DNA of 64,000 nt from Glycomyces xiaoerkulensis (GTDB lineage Bacteria > Actinomycetota > Actinomycetes > Mycobacteriales > Micromonosporaceae). Under the pieces are notes generated by a model. It searched no databases. It worked only from the letters and a program-made list of their open reading frames with translations, and was not told the DNA's origin. The number at the start of each line of letters is the position of its first letter. Position 1 is the stretch's first letter. The translations under genes and the position numbers were made by a program. The stretch spans positions 124,001 to 188,000 of the forward strand of contig NZ_PGGV01000037.1 of assembly GCF_002798405.1 (NCBI RefSeq), written 5' to 3'. This document shows, in pieces, positions 34,607 to 46,600 of the stretch.

Positions 34607-36439
34607 TCAGGATTCGAGCCAGTGCGTCTGCCTGGCGAACGGGTAGGGCGGAAGGGTGAGGACGGTGCCCGTCTCGTTGGGGAAGAAGTGCTCCCAGTCG
34701 ACGGGGCATCCGTTCATGAAAAGTTCGGCGGCGGTCTCGAACTCCGAGAGCCCCGGATCGATCGCGAGGGTCCCGGGGCCGGCGTCGCCGATCGACACCG
34801 CCAGTTCGGACCGTCCCGGTTCGTCTTCGGAGGTCCGGATCTTGCAGGCCAGTGCCCGGCGGAGGGATTCGGCCCGCGCGAGGGTGTCCGGGTTCGGTCG
34901 CAGCACGATCTTCTTGACGATCCGGTCGTCGTCGGTGGTGCGGACCTGCGACAGCGTTCCCGAGGCGGCGTCGAGCCGGGCGGTGGCGCGCCAGCCGTAG
35001 GCGGGGCGGAACCGGGCGAGGGTCATGGCGAGGTTGTACGGATCGCACCGCTCGGCCGCCAGGTGGCGCCGCACGTCCTCGATCATGCGGTGGAGGGCGG
35101 TCGGCGACTTGGCGGAGAGGCAGAGCAGCGGCGCCGGCGGTTCGGTGCCGGCGCGTTCGGCCTCGCCCTCCTCGATGACGAAGTGGACGTTAGTGCCGCC
35201 GAGGCCGAGGGAGGTGATGGCGCCGACCCGCGGCTGGTTCCCGTCGCGGGGCCACGGGGTCGGCTCGGTGACCACCTCGAACGGGGTCTCCTCCAGTTCG
35301 AGCAGCGGGTTGATGGTCTTGAGGTTCAGGTTCGGGGCCATGCGGCCGTTGCGGATGCTCAGCAGTAGTTTCGCGAGCCCCGCACCGCCCGCGGCGGCGA
35401 GCAGGTGCCCGATGTTCGTCTTCACCGAGCCGATGCCGACCTTGGCGTCGCCGAAGTCCGATTTCCGGTAGACCTTCGAGAGCGCGTTCAGCTCGATCGG
35501 GTCGCCGATCCTGGTGCCGGTGCCGTGGGTTTCGACGTACTTGATCCGGGTGTGGTCGATGCCGGTCGCGTAGCAGTCGCGGATCACGTCCGCCTGGCCG
35601 CGCGGGTTGGGCGCCATGATGTTCAGCGACGAGCCGTCGTTGTTGACCGCGTACCCCTGGACCCGCCCGTAGATCTTCCGGTTCCTGCTCCTGGCGATGT
35701 CCTCGCGTTCGAGGACGCAGACGACGGCCCCTTCGCCGATGAGCGTCCCGTCGGCCTCCTCGTCGAAGACGCGGGTGAAGGGGTTGGAGCTGATGATGCC
35801 GCCGCAGTTGCACAGCATGGTGCTGTAGGCCCCGCTGAGGATGTTGACGCCGCCGACGACCGCGCCCAGGCAGTCCTGGTGCCGGATGGAGTCGGCGGCC
35901 TGGGCCAGGGCCGTGAGGAACGACGAGCAGGCGGTGTCGACCGACATCACCGGGCCGGTGAGGTTGTACTGGTGCGACACCCGCGCCGCCAGGGCGCTGT
36001 TGATGCTGTTCATGATGGTGCGGGGGTGGAGGTCGTCGATGCCGTGCTCGTCCATGTACCGGCACACCATCGGGTAGTAGGCGTTGGTGCAGATCGCCAT
36101 GTACACCGAGTAGCGGCGGTCGGCGGTGAGGTTGGCCTCCAGCAGCCCCGCGTCGCAGGCGGCGTCGTAGGCGAGCTCCATCACGATCCGGTGCTGGGGG
36201 TCCATGAACCGGGCCTCGTCGTCCTCGATGCCGAAGAACTCCGAGTCGAACCGGTCGATCCGGTCGACCTCGCCGATCGTGTCGCGCCATTCGGGGGCGC
36301 GGGCCAGCTTGCGGCGCTCCTCGCTGACGGTGCGGGTGCGGTCGACGCCGTCGATCAGGAGCTTCCAGAACTCGTCCTGGTCGTCGGCTCCCGGGAGCCG
36401 CAGGGACAGCCCGGTGATGACGACTGATGGTTCGGTCAT
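34607..36439 (-). CDS. Stand-alone modular-type ketosynthase with AT remnant
   Basis: A 610-residue protein. Residues 4-425 are a PKS ketosynthase with all catalytic residues: Cys171 in DTACSSF, His305 in THGTGT and His345 in NIGHLLAA. Residues 430-610 begin like a KS-AT linker (PLLCLSAKSPTAL) and end like a post-AT linker (TLPPYPFARQTHW), but the acyltransferase core between them is missing: no GQG, no GHSxG, no HAFH. It therefore extends chains only with malonyl supplied in trans. The ATG overlaps the megasynthase stop (ATGA, 36436-36439). Confidence 0.9.
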   Translation of the reverse strand: MTEPSVVITGLSLRLPGADDQDEFWKLLIDGVDRTRTVSEERRKLARAPEWRDTIGEVDRIDRFDSEFFGIEDDEARFMDPQHRIVMELAYDAACDAGLLEANLTADRRYSVYMAICTNAYYPMVCRYMDEHGIDDLHPRTIMNSINSALAARVSHQYNLTGPVMSVDTACSSFLTALAQAADSIRHQDCLGAVVGGVNILSGAYSTMLCNCGGIISSNPFTRVFDEEADGTLIGEGAVVCVLEREDIARSRNRKIYGRVQGYAVNNDGSSLNIMAPNPRGQADVIRDCYATGIDHTRIKYVETHGTGTRIGDPIELNALSKVYRKSDFGDAKVGIGSVKTNIGHLLAAAGGAGLAKLLLSIRNGRMAPNLNLKTINPLLELEETPFEVVTEPTPWPRDGNQPRVGAITSLGLGGTNVHFVIEEGEAERAGTEPPAPLLCLSAKSPTALHRMIEDVRRHLAAERCDPYNLAMTLARFRPAYGWRATARLDAASGTLSQVRTTDDDRIVKKIVLRPNPDTLARAESLRRALACKIRTSEDEPGRSELAVSIGDAGPGTLAIDPGLSEFETAAELFMNGCPVDWEHFFPNETGTVLTLPPYPFARQTHWLES

Positions 36440-37653
36440 TGGCGGTCTCCCGTGGTGTCCTGGGTCGCGTCGTCGGTGATCCACTCGAGGTGGAGGAACT
36501 CGTCGTCGTGCCAGACGTTGACGTGGGCGGGCGCCAGGGCCGGGCCGCCGGTCGGGCCGTCCGGGACGTCGGCGGGCGCGATGTGCCCCTGGAAGTTGAC
36601 CAGCGCCAGGCCCAGGCGGCCCTCCCGGTTCCGGTAGGCGGCCGCCAGTTCCTCCGGGAGGCCGTCCCGCCCCGCCTCGGACAGGGAATGCAGGTAGTGG
36701 ATGCCCTGCTCCTGGGCGCGGGCGAGCCGTTCGGCCACGGCCGGCTGGTCGCCGTCCCCCTGCAGGAGCACCGGGACCACGTCCAGGAATTCGCCCATGC
36801 AGTGGGCGTAGTCGTGCCCCTTCCAGCGGCGGCAGTCGTTCACCAGGCCGGCGGCGATCCGCTTCTCACCGGTGAGTTCCGACAACCGCCCGTGCACCTG
36901 CCGGAGGGCGGCCTCGAGGGGGTGCTCGCCGCCCAGCGGGACGCTGGCGCGTCCGGCGGGGACCGCGTCGCTCCGCGAGGCCAGCGCCTCGATCACGGCC
37001 CGGTTCGAGTCGGTCCAGCCCGCGTAGTCGAAGGAGTCCAGTTCGGACCGCCAGTCGCGGTCCGGTTCCAGGGCGGTCAGGAACCGGCTGTAGCGCTGCG
37101 CGTCGGGGAGCGCCTCGCCCCGCGCCAGGCGCGGGAGTTCGTCGCTCAGGATTCCGGCGCTGAAGCCGTCGAAAACGCCGTGGTGGAAGGCCCAGACCAG
37201 CCGCAGCGTCCGGTCGGACTCGCGGACGATCACACAGCGCCACAGCAGGCCCTCGTCGAACGGTTCCGCCTGGAGGGCGTGCGCCAGCGCGTCGGTGAAG
37301 TCGCGGATCCGGCCCGGGTCGAGCCGCCGGAGGTCCTGGACCGCGACCAGCTCGGGCAGGCTTCCGACCGCTTCGGGTGGGAGGATCTCGAATTCGTCGC
37401 CGGCCAGGCGGGCGCGCAGGACCTCGTGCCGGCCGGCCAGCGCCGCGATCGCCTCCCGCAGGTCCGCGGCGTCGAGGCCGGTGACCGTCTGCATGCAGCC
37501 GCCGGTCTCGGCCCCGCTGGAACGGTGCAGCCTCGCCACGGCCCCGATGTCGAAGCGGTACTCCGGCTCTTCGGCGGCGAAGGCCGCCGCGACCCGGCGG
37601 CCGTCCTCGGCCGCCCAGTCGACCATCCGCCGGACCTGCTCGGCGGGCAGGTC
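36436..37653 (-). other. Terminal condensation-type domain of the megasynthase
   Basis: Residues 4881-5285. It has an intact HHGVFDG and the shape of a condensation domain, but is shorter (about 375 residues) and diverges from C1-C3 in its second half (DCRRWKGHDYAHCMGEFLDVVP, LALVNFQG). There is no carrier or TE after it. It may release the chain by cyclisation or by coupling to an amine, for example one on the stand-alone ACP. Confidence 0.75.
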
Positions 37654-40600
37654 CCGCCGCTTGCGTTGCGGCGGTTCCGGCTCGGGGTCGGGGGCGCTCT
37701 GCAGCACCGACGAGAGCCCGGCGGCGGTGGGGTTCCGGTACACATCGCTCACCTGGAGGTCCATCCCGGATTCGCGCAGGCGGCGGACGGCCGCGATCGC
37801 CTGGAGCGACTGGGCTCCGGCGTAGAAGAAGTCGTCGGTCGCCTGCAGGTCGGGCGCGCCGAGGGCCTCGCGGAAGGCGTCCAGGACAGCCGGGTCCGCG
37901 CCCGGCGACGGTGCCGGCGGCGCCTCCGCGCGCTCGATCTCGGCGGCCAGCCGCTTCCGGTCGGCCTTGCCGTGCGGCGTCAGCGGGAGCGCCCGCTTCC
38001 AGAAGGCGCGCTGCGGGACCATGTACTGCGGCAGTTTCGCCTGGAGCGCTTGGCGCAGCTCGGCTTCGGCGGGCGCCGCCTCGCCGGTGTAGAAGGCGGT
38101 CAGTCGGCTGTCGTCGCGTTCGTTGGTGTGGATGACGACCGCCTCGGTCACGCCGGTGCAGCGCTGCAGGGCCAGTTCGATCTCCGACAGCTCGATGCGG
38201 TACCCGGCGTGCTTGATCTGCCGGTCGACGCGGTCGATGTAGACGATGCGGTCGGACTCGTCCAGCACCACCCGGTCGCCGGTGCGGTACAGGCGTCCGG
38301 TGGTCCCGCCGGGGGCGTCGGTGAACTTCTCGGCCGTCAGCTCCGGCCGCCGGTGGTAGCCGATGGCCACGCTGGGTCCCGCGATGCGGAGTTCGCCGGG
38401 GACGCCGCGCGGCACGTCCGTGCCGTCGGGGTGCGTGATGTACAGCTCCCGGTTGCGGGCGGGGACGCCGATCGGCATGCGGTCGAAGTCCGGCGATTCG
38501 TCCACCCGAAAGTAGGTCGTGCAGACCGACGCCTCGGTGGGGCCGTACAGGTTGTAGAGCCCGCCCGGTCCCAGGACCTCGAAGGCGCGCTTCGCGGCCC
38601 AGGGCTGCATGGCCTCGCCGCCGACGTACAGGCCCGACATGCCGTCGATCGCCGCGGGGTCCTCGGCCATCAGCAGGTGGAAGACGGCGGTGATGAGGAT
38701 GCCCTTGTCGATCCGCTCCCGGCGGAGGAAGTCGGCCAGGAGCCGCATGTCCATGTTGAGGGCGTGGCCGCCCATCACCAGGGTCGCGCCGCTGAGGAAG
38801 GCGCTGTACACGTCCAGCAGCGACGGATCGAACGTGTTCGCCGTGAGGTGGAGGATCCGTTCGCCGGGCCGGTAGTCCATGTAGCCGTTGTCGGCGCACG
38901 TGCTCAGGACCCCGCCGTGGGTGACCAGGGTGCCCTTCGGCTGCCCGGTGGTCCCGGAGGTGTAGATCATGATCAGCGGGCTGGCGGCGGTGATGCCGTC
39001 GGGAGCCTCGTAGGTCCCCGACAGGCGCTCGGGCTGGTGGACCGCGACGTCCTCGGGCCAGGGGTGCGCGCGCGGGTCCGAGCACAGGGCGACCGCGGCG
39101 CCGCTGTCCTCGAGGGCGTGGGCGACCCGTTCGGCGGGGGCCTTGGGGTCCAGCGGGATCTCCACCGCTCCGCACTTCATGAGCGCCACCCGGGTGAAGA
39201 CCTGCCACGGTCCCCTGTCGAGGTGGCACGCGACGAAGTCGCCCGGGCCGACGCCCGCGGCCTGGAGGCCGCCGGCCACGGCGTCGGTGAGGCGGTCCAC
39301 CTCCGCGTAGCTCCATTCGCGCCGCTCCCAGCGGAACGCGGGCCGATCGGCGTGGTGCGCGAACGAGGCGCGCACGCGGTCGAGGAGGGATTCGTCGATC
39401 ACCGGTCCGGCGGCGGTCAGCGCCGCCCGGCGCCGCCCGTGCTCGGCGGGGGTCTCGGGGCGCAGTCGCGAGACGGGGCGGTCGGCGTCCCGGGCCATCT
39501 CGACCAGCAGCCGGTCGAGCTGCCGGCCCATCCGGGCGATGGTCGCGCCGTCGAACAGCTCGGTGCGGTATTCGATGTCGACCGAGAAGTCGTCCTCGCG
39601 CTCGGCCACGCTGACCGACAGCGCGTACCGGCTCTTGATGCGCCCGGGCGGCAGGGGCTCGAGCCGCACGCCGTCGAGTTCGAGCTCCTCGGTCCCGGTG
39701 TTCACGTAGTTGAACAGGACGTCGAACAGCGGGTGGGCGTCGCCGCCCGGCTGCAGGCCCAGTTCGGACAGCACCGCCTCGAACGGCGCGTCCTGGTGGC
39801 CGAGGACGGCGAGCGCGTCGTCCCTGGAGGCGGTGACCGCCTCGCGGACGGTCCGGCGCGAGTCGTCGGTGACCCGCAGCGGCAGGGTGTTCACGAACAT
39901 GCCGACGGTGCGGTCGGTTCCGGGGACCGTCCGCCCCGAGACCGCCGTGCCGAGCACGAACTCCCGCTGGCCGCTGTACAGGCCCAGGAGCCTGGTGAGC
40001 GCGGTGAGGAACACCATGTACGGCGTGGCTCCGCAGTCCCGGGCGAGGTCGGCGACGGCCCGCCGCCCGGCTTCGCTCACGAAGCCGTGGCGGGCGCCGT
40101 CGAACGTGGCCGGTTCCGGCGGGGTCTTGTCCGCGGGCAGTTCGAGCTTGGGGATCTCCCCGCCGAGCATCTCGGTGAAGAACTCGACGTCCCGGTCGAA
40201 CTTGCCGTCCGCCTCCAGCTTCTCGAGCGCTTCGACATACTCCGCGTAGCGCATCGGGGCGGCCGGCAGCGCCTTCCCGCCGAGCGCGTCGGCGATGTCG
40301 TCGACCAAGATCGCCAGGGAACGCTGGTCGCCGATGATGTGGTGCATGTCGATCAGCAGGTAGCGGGGCGCCCCGTCGACCGACAGGACCTCCACCCGCA
40401 TCAGCGGAGCGGCGGCGAGGTCGAACGGCCGCGGTTCCGCCGCGAGCCTCGCGTCCGCCGCTTCGGCGGTCAGCTCGGTCACGGACACGACGTCCGGGAC
40501 GTCGGCGTGGACGCGCTGCATCAGTGCGCCGCCGTCGAGGTGGAACGAGGTGCGGAGCTGGTCGTGCCGCTCCACCAGGTGCCCGAAGGCGGTCCGGAGC

Positions 40601-43600
40601 CGCTCGACGTCGAGCGGGCCGGTGATCTCGTAGGCGGTCGCCAGGTTGTAGGCGGTGGTGTCGTTCTGCATCGCGCAGACGGCGTACATGCGCTTCTGCG
40701 CGGGCGAGGCCGGGGCGGTCGACGGCGGCGGCGCGGCCGCGGGTTCGGGCCGCTCGGTGGGGGCCGGGTCGCCCTGCTTCGCGAGGCGTTCGCGGATCGC
40801 GGCGTACCGGGGGTCGGCGAAGACCTCCCCGGCGGTGAGCGAGAGGCCGGTGCGGTCCTCGATCAGGGCGCAGAGGCGCACGGCGGTCAGGGAGTCGCCG
40901 CCGGACCGGAGGAGGTCGTCGTCGTCGCTCGGCTCGGTCCCGAGCACCTCGGTCCAGGCCTCGCGCAGCACCTCCGCGGCCGCGGCGGCGGGCGGTGCCG
41001 GCCGGCCCGCGTCCCCGCCCAGCTCGTCCAGCCGGATGTCGGAGGTGAAGCGGCGTTCGGCGAAGGCGTACCCCGGCATCGGGATGCGTTTGCCGATCGC
41101 GCAGAACCGGCTCCGGTCGACCTGCCCGCCGTGGACCCACTGCGAGGCGAGGATCCGCCGCAGCCGCGCCGGGTCCAGGGGGTCGGCGACGAGCTCGGGC
41201 GAGCGGTCCGGGCGCGGCGGGGCGCCGGCCGGGACCGTGCCGGACTTGAGGCACTGCACGGCTTCGGCCGGGCCGATCTCGCCGACGGCCGAGGCGTGCG
41301 CGATCCGCAGCAGCCGGTCGGCTCCGGCGGGGGCGTGGAGGCTCCCGGGTCCGGCGACGCGGATGAGCGCGGCCCGGATGACGAACTGGGAGAGTCGGTC
41401 GATCGCCCGGTCGGAGGAGGGCTCCTCGAACACGCCCCGCCGCAGCGCGGAGCGAAGTCCGTCGTCGAAGACGCGCAGCTCGCGCTCGACCGCCTCGCGG
41501 AAGTCCGCCCCGGCCAGGCTCCGGTCGGCGGCCGGTTCGCCGGGTACGGACAGGCGCGCCCCGTCCGAGGCGTCGACCGCCAGCGGCGGGTCGGACGGCT
41601 CGATCCATGCGAGCGGCCTACCCGGCTCGGCGATCGCGACCGCCCGCGACTCCAGCTCCGCGCGGCCGCGGGCCAGGGTGTGGGAGACGTCCCTCGCCGA
41701 GCGGGCCTCCCGGCAGAAGTCCTCCAGGGTCTCCTGCATGCGGCGCCGGGATTGCTCGGTCCCGGCCGAGACGGGGTAGAGGTACTCCCCGTCCTCGTCC
41801 GGTTCGTCCGGGCGCGGCGGCGCGCTCTTCAGGACGAGGTGGGCGTTGGTCCCGCCGATGCCGAAGGAGCTCACCGCGGCCGTCCGCACGCCGGGTTCGG
41901 GCACGGTCTCTCCGGTCGGGACGTAGAGCGAGCCGGACGGGTCGATCCGCTCGTTCATGTCCAGGAAGTTGGGCATGGGCGGGATCGCTCCGCGGTGCAG
42001 GACGCCGACGGCGCCGAGGAATCCGGCGACGCCCGCCGCCGCGTCCAGGTGGCCGATGTTCCCCTTCACGGCGCCGAGGGCGCACGGGCGGCGCTTGCCG
42101 TACACCGCCGAGAGCGCCTCGTACTCGATCGGGTCGCCGAGTTCGGTGCCGGTGCCGTGGGTCTCCACGTAGCCGACCTCGTCGGCGTCGGCGCCGGCGT
42201 CGGCCAGCGCGGCGCGGATCACCTGCTCCTGGCCGCGCGCGCTCGGGGCGGTGTACCCGACCTTGCCGTTGCCGTCGTTGTTGGTCGCGCTGCCGGCGAT
42301 CACCGCGTAGATGTGGTCGCCGTCGGCCACGGCGCGGTCGAGGAGCTTCAGCAGCACCATTCCGGCGCCCTGGCCCGGGACGGTGCCGTCGGCGTCCCGG
42401 GAGAAGGGGCGGCACACGCCGTCCGGGCTGAAGATCATGCCCTCGTGAGAGGCGTAGCCCTCCTTCCGCGGGAAGTTGAGCGCCACGCCGCCCGCCAGCG
42501 CCATGGCGGCCTCGCCCTGGCGGAGGCATTGCACCGCTTCGTGGATCGCGACCAGCGAGGTGGAGCAGGCCGACTGGACGGTGACGGCCGGTCCGGTCAG
42601 GTCGAGCTTGTAGGCGATCTTGGTCGCCAGGAAGTCCTTCTCGTTCATGGTCATCGCCTCGAACGCCCCGAGCGGGTCGTCCCGGCGGTTCAGGAAGCCC
42701 GCCATCCAGGCGAAGTTGGTTCCGCTGCCGGCGAAGAGCCCGATGTCGCCGGGGTGCTCGCCCGGGACGTATCCGGCGTCCTCCAGGGCGTGCCAGGCGG
42801 TCTCGTGGAGCAGCCGCATCTGCGGGTCCATGGTCTCGGCCTCTTTGGCGGAGTAGCCGAAGAAGTCGGCGTCGAAGGTGGACGCGTCCACGAATCCTCG
42901 CGCGTTCACGTAGCGCGGATCGTCGATCGCGGCCTCGTCGAGGCCCGCCTCGAGCATCTCCTCCCTGGTGAAGCGGGAGATGCCGACCCTGCCGGCCGAG
43001 CGGTCGGCCCAGTGCTCGGCGATGTTCGCGGCCCCCGGGAGCACGCCGGAGACGCCGATCACCGCGATCTCGCGGCCGTCGGCGGGCCGGTCGTCGTCGG
43101 CCCAGTCGTCGAAGCCGGTGAGGTCCCCGAGGGTGATGGCGTCGGGCGCGTCGCGGGGCTCGGGCGCCGCGGGGGTTCCCAGCGCTTCCGACAGGCTCTG
43201 CGGGGTCGGGTTCTCGAACAGCTTCACGAGCGGCACGTCCGTGCCCAGGCTCTCGCCGAGGCGGTTGTTGACCAGCATGAGCTTGTAGGAGTTCCCGCCG
43301 ATGTCGAAGAAGTTGTCCGACGGCGCCGCCGGGCGGTCGAGCACCGCCTCCCACGCCGCGAGGATGGTCTCCAGGACGTCGGCCGGGGCGGGCGCGGCGG
43401 GGGCCCGGTCCGGCTCGGGCGCGTCCTGCGCGCGGGCGGCGTTCCGCAGCGCCCGGCGGTCGATCTTGTGGTTGGGCAGTTGCGGCATCCGGTCCACTCG
43501 CTGCAGTCGCGTGGGCTTCATGTAGGCCGGGAGCGCCCGGCCGATCTCGGCTTCGATCGGCGCCGAGAGGTCCCGGGCGCCGGTGGAGGTGTAGTAGAGG

Positions 43601-46600
43601 ACGAGGTCGTCGTCCTCGGCGGCGGCTACCGCGTAGGACACGCCGTCGGCGCGCATCGCGGTCTTCTCGATCTCGCCGAGTTCGATGCGGTTGCCGTTGA
43701 GCTTCACCTGGTGGTCCAGGCGGCCCTTGAGGGCGATCTCCCGGTTCGGGAGGCGGACGCCGACGTCGCCGGTCCGGTAGACGGGCACGTCCGGCAGTTC
43801 CCGGAGGGCGGTGAAGGCCCGCCGGGTCTCCTCCGGATTGTTCACATAGCCGGCGGCCAGGCCCTCCCCGGCGATGCAGAGCTCGCCGGGCACGCCGTCG
43901 GGCCGGATCATCCCGTCGTCGCCGACCACCAGCACCTCGGCGCCGGAGATCGCGCTGCCGATGGTGACCTCGTCGCCCGGTGCGAACTCCTTGACGGTGG
44001 CGGTCACCGTCGTCTCGGTGGGCCCGTACATGTTGAAGATGCGGGCACCGGTCTCCTCCTGCAGGTGCGTCAGCAGGTTCTCCGAGAAGTGCTCGCCGCC
44101 GCAGACGACGACCCGCAGCTTGTGGAGTTGGGCGCCGAAGCGGCGGTTGCCGCACATCGCGGTCATCTTCGACACCGGTACCTGGATGTGGGTCACGTCG
44201 TGGGCGGCGATGCGGTCGGCGATCGCCGCCGCGTCCTTGTGGTCGCCGGCGGGGCACATGTGCACCGCCGCGCCCGAGGCCAGCGGGATGAGGCTCTCGA
44301 AGGCGAAGATGTCGAAGGTGGGGTCGGCCAGGCTGATGATGACGTCCCCGGGTCCGAACAGGTCGCGCTCCCGGTGGTCGGCGAAGAGGTTGCACACGCC
44401 GCGGTGCCTGACCGCGATGCCTTTCGGGTTTCCGGTCGTCCCCGACGTGTGGATGGTGTAGATCGGATCGTCCGGCCCGGTCGGGGGAGCCTCGAACTCC
44501 GGCAGGGCCTGGTCGGTGCAGGTGCCGATGTCGAAGACCGTGTCGATGCGGGAGGTCGCGGCCAGGCCCGCCGGCGCGAAGGCGAACCTGGGCCTCATGT
44601 CGGCGATGATGCGTTCGTGTCGCGCCTCGGGCTGGGAGGGGTCGAAGGGCGCGTAGGCGCCGCCGGCCTTGAGGATCGCGAGCTGCGCGATCAGGAGGTT
44701 GACGTCGCGGACGGTGAACAGCGCGACGGTTTCGCCGGTCTCCAGCCCGGCCGCGCGGAGGCGGGCGGCCTGGGCGTTCGCCAGGGCGTCGAGCCGGGCG
44801 TAGCCGTACCGTTCGCCGTCCGCGTCGATGACGGCGGTCGCGTCCGGGGTCTGTGCCGCGTTCCGGGCGATGAGCTCGTGGATCGGTGTGAACGGCGCGG
44901 CGGTCAGGCGGGCGCGGACGGCCTCGTGCTCGGCGTCGGCGTGCAGCGGGATCCGGCCGATCGGCCGGGAGTCGTCGGCGCAGGCGCGGTCCAGCAGCGT
45001 ATCGAAGTGGGCGGCGAGCTTCTCGATGGTCGGCCGTTCGAACAGGTCGGCCGCGTAGTCGATGTCGACCGTCAGCCCGTCCTCGGCCTCGGTGCAGGTG
45101 ATGACGAGGTCCATGCCGACCGCGGGCGGCATCACCTCGAGCGGCCGCGCTCCGATCCCGTCGATCCGCAGGTCATGGTGGTCCATGTTGTGGTAGTCGA
45201 AGGAGACGTCGAACAGGGGGTGGCGGCCGGGGACCCGGCGCAGTTCGAGCTTTTCGACCAGTCGGTCGAAGGGCACGTCCTGATGGGTCAGGGCGTCGAG
45301 CACCGCCTCGCGTCCGGCGTCCAGGTATTCGCCGAAGGCGGTCCGGGCGTCCGGCCGGAGCCGGATCGGCATCATGTTGACGAACATGCCGATCATCTCC
45401 TGCGTCTCGGCCATGGTCCGGCCGGTGACCGGTACGCCGATTACCAGGTCCTCGGTTTCGGCGTAGCGGGAGAACACCGCGCCCCACGCCGACAGCATCG
45501 CCATGAACGGCGTCGCGTTGTGGGCCTCCGCGAGGGCCTTCACCGCGTCCACGCGGTCCGGGCCCAGGCGCAGGGTCACCCGGCCGGCCTCGGCGTCCCG
45601 GCGCCCGCGCGGGTGGTCGGTGGGGAGGAGATCGCGCACCGGCGCGTCGGCGAGCGCGGCCGCGAGATGGTCCTCGGATTCCGATCGGGCGTCCCGGCGC
45701 TCGGGGTCCCCCTCGTGCATGACGAAGTCCTTGTACTGCAGGGGGAGCGGATCGAGCTCCCCGGCGTACAGCCGGCTGAAGTCGCGGGTGAGGACCTCGG
45801 CCGACACCGCGTCGGCGACGATGTGGTGGATGTCGAACAGCAGCAGGCTGCCGTCGGGCCCGCCGTCGACGATCTCCATGCGGAACAGGGGGCCGCGCTC
45901 GAGGTCGAAGGGCCGGACGAATTCGGCCATCAGATCGTCGACGGCGTCGTCCTCGGGGAGGTCGCCCCGGGTGAACCGGAGCGGCGGCTCCGGGTGTGAC
46001 CCGGTGTCGGCCACCCGCTGCCGGACCTCGCCGCCGCGCATGGCGAAGGTGGTGCGGAGCGGTTCGTGCCGTTCGATCAGCCGCCGGAGTGCGGTCCGCA
46101 CCCGCTCGGGGTCGAGCGAGCCGTCCAGCCGTGTCGCGGACGGCATGTTGTAGATGAGCCGGCCGGGGTCCATCTGCGCGGCGATGTACATGCGGGTCTG
46201 GGCCGGGCTCAGCGGGTAGTCGTCGGCTGCGGGGGCCGGGCGGAGGCGTTCGGCGGTGCCGGTCCCGTCGAAACGTTCGGCCAGCGCCGCGGGAGTCGGG
46301 GCGGTGAAGATGTCGGCGACGGCGACGTCGAAGCCGAGGCGGCTCCGCAGGTGCGTGGCCAGTCCCGTGGCCTTCAGCGAGTCGCCGCCCAGGGCGAAGA
46401 AGTCGTCGTCGGGGGTGATGTCCCGGTACCCGAGCACCTGCCGGAAGGCGTCGAGGACGCCCTCCGGGGCGTCGGCCGCGGAGGCGGACGGTGTCTCCTC
46501 CGGAGTGGACGGTTCGGTGGCGACGCCGGTGTCCTGCGGGTGGGCGACCGGGTCGAAGGCGTACCCGGGCAGGGAGATCCTGCGGCCGGTGTCGTGGCGG

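Noticed and set aside
36427-45999. A 3190-codon open frame on the forward strand opposite the megasynthase
   Set aside because: It is an antisense shadow produced by high GC at third codon positions. Its translation is Val/Gly/Arg-rich with no domain, whereas the reverse strand encodes intact NRPS and PKS motifs throughout.
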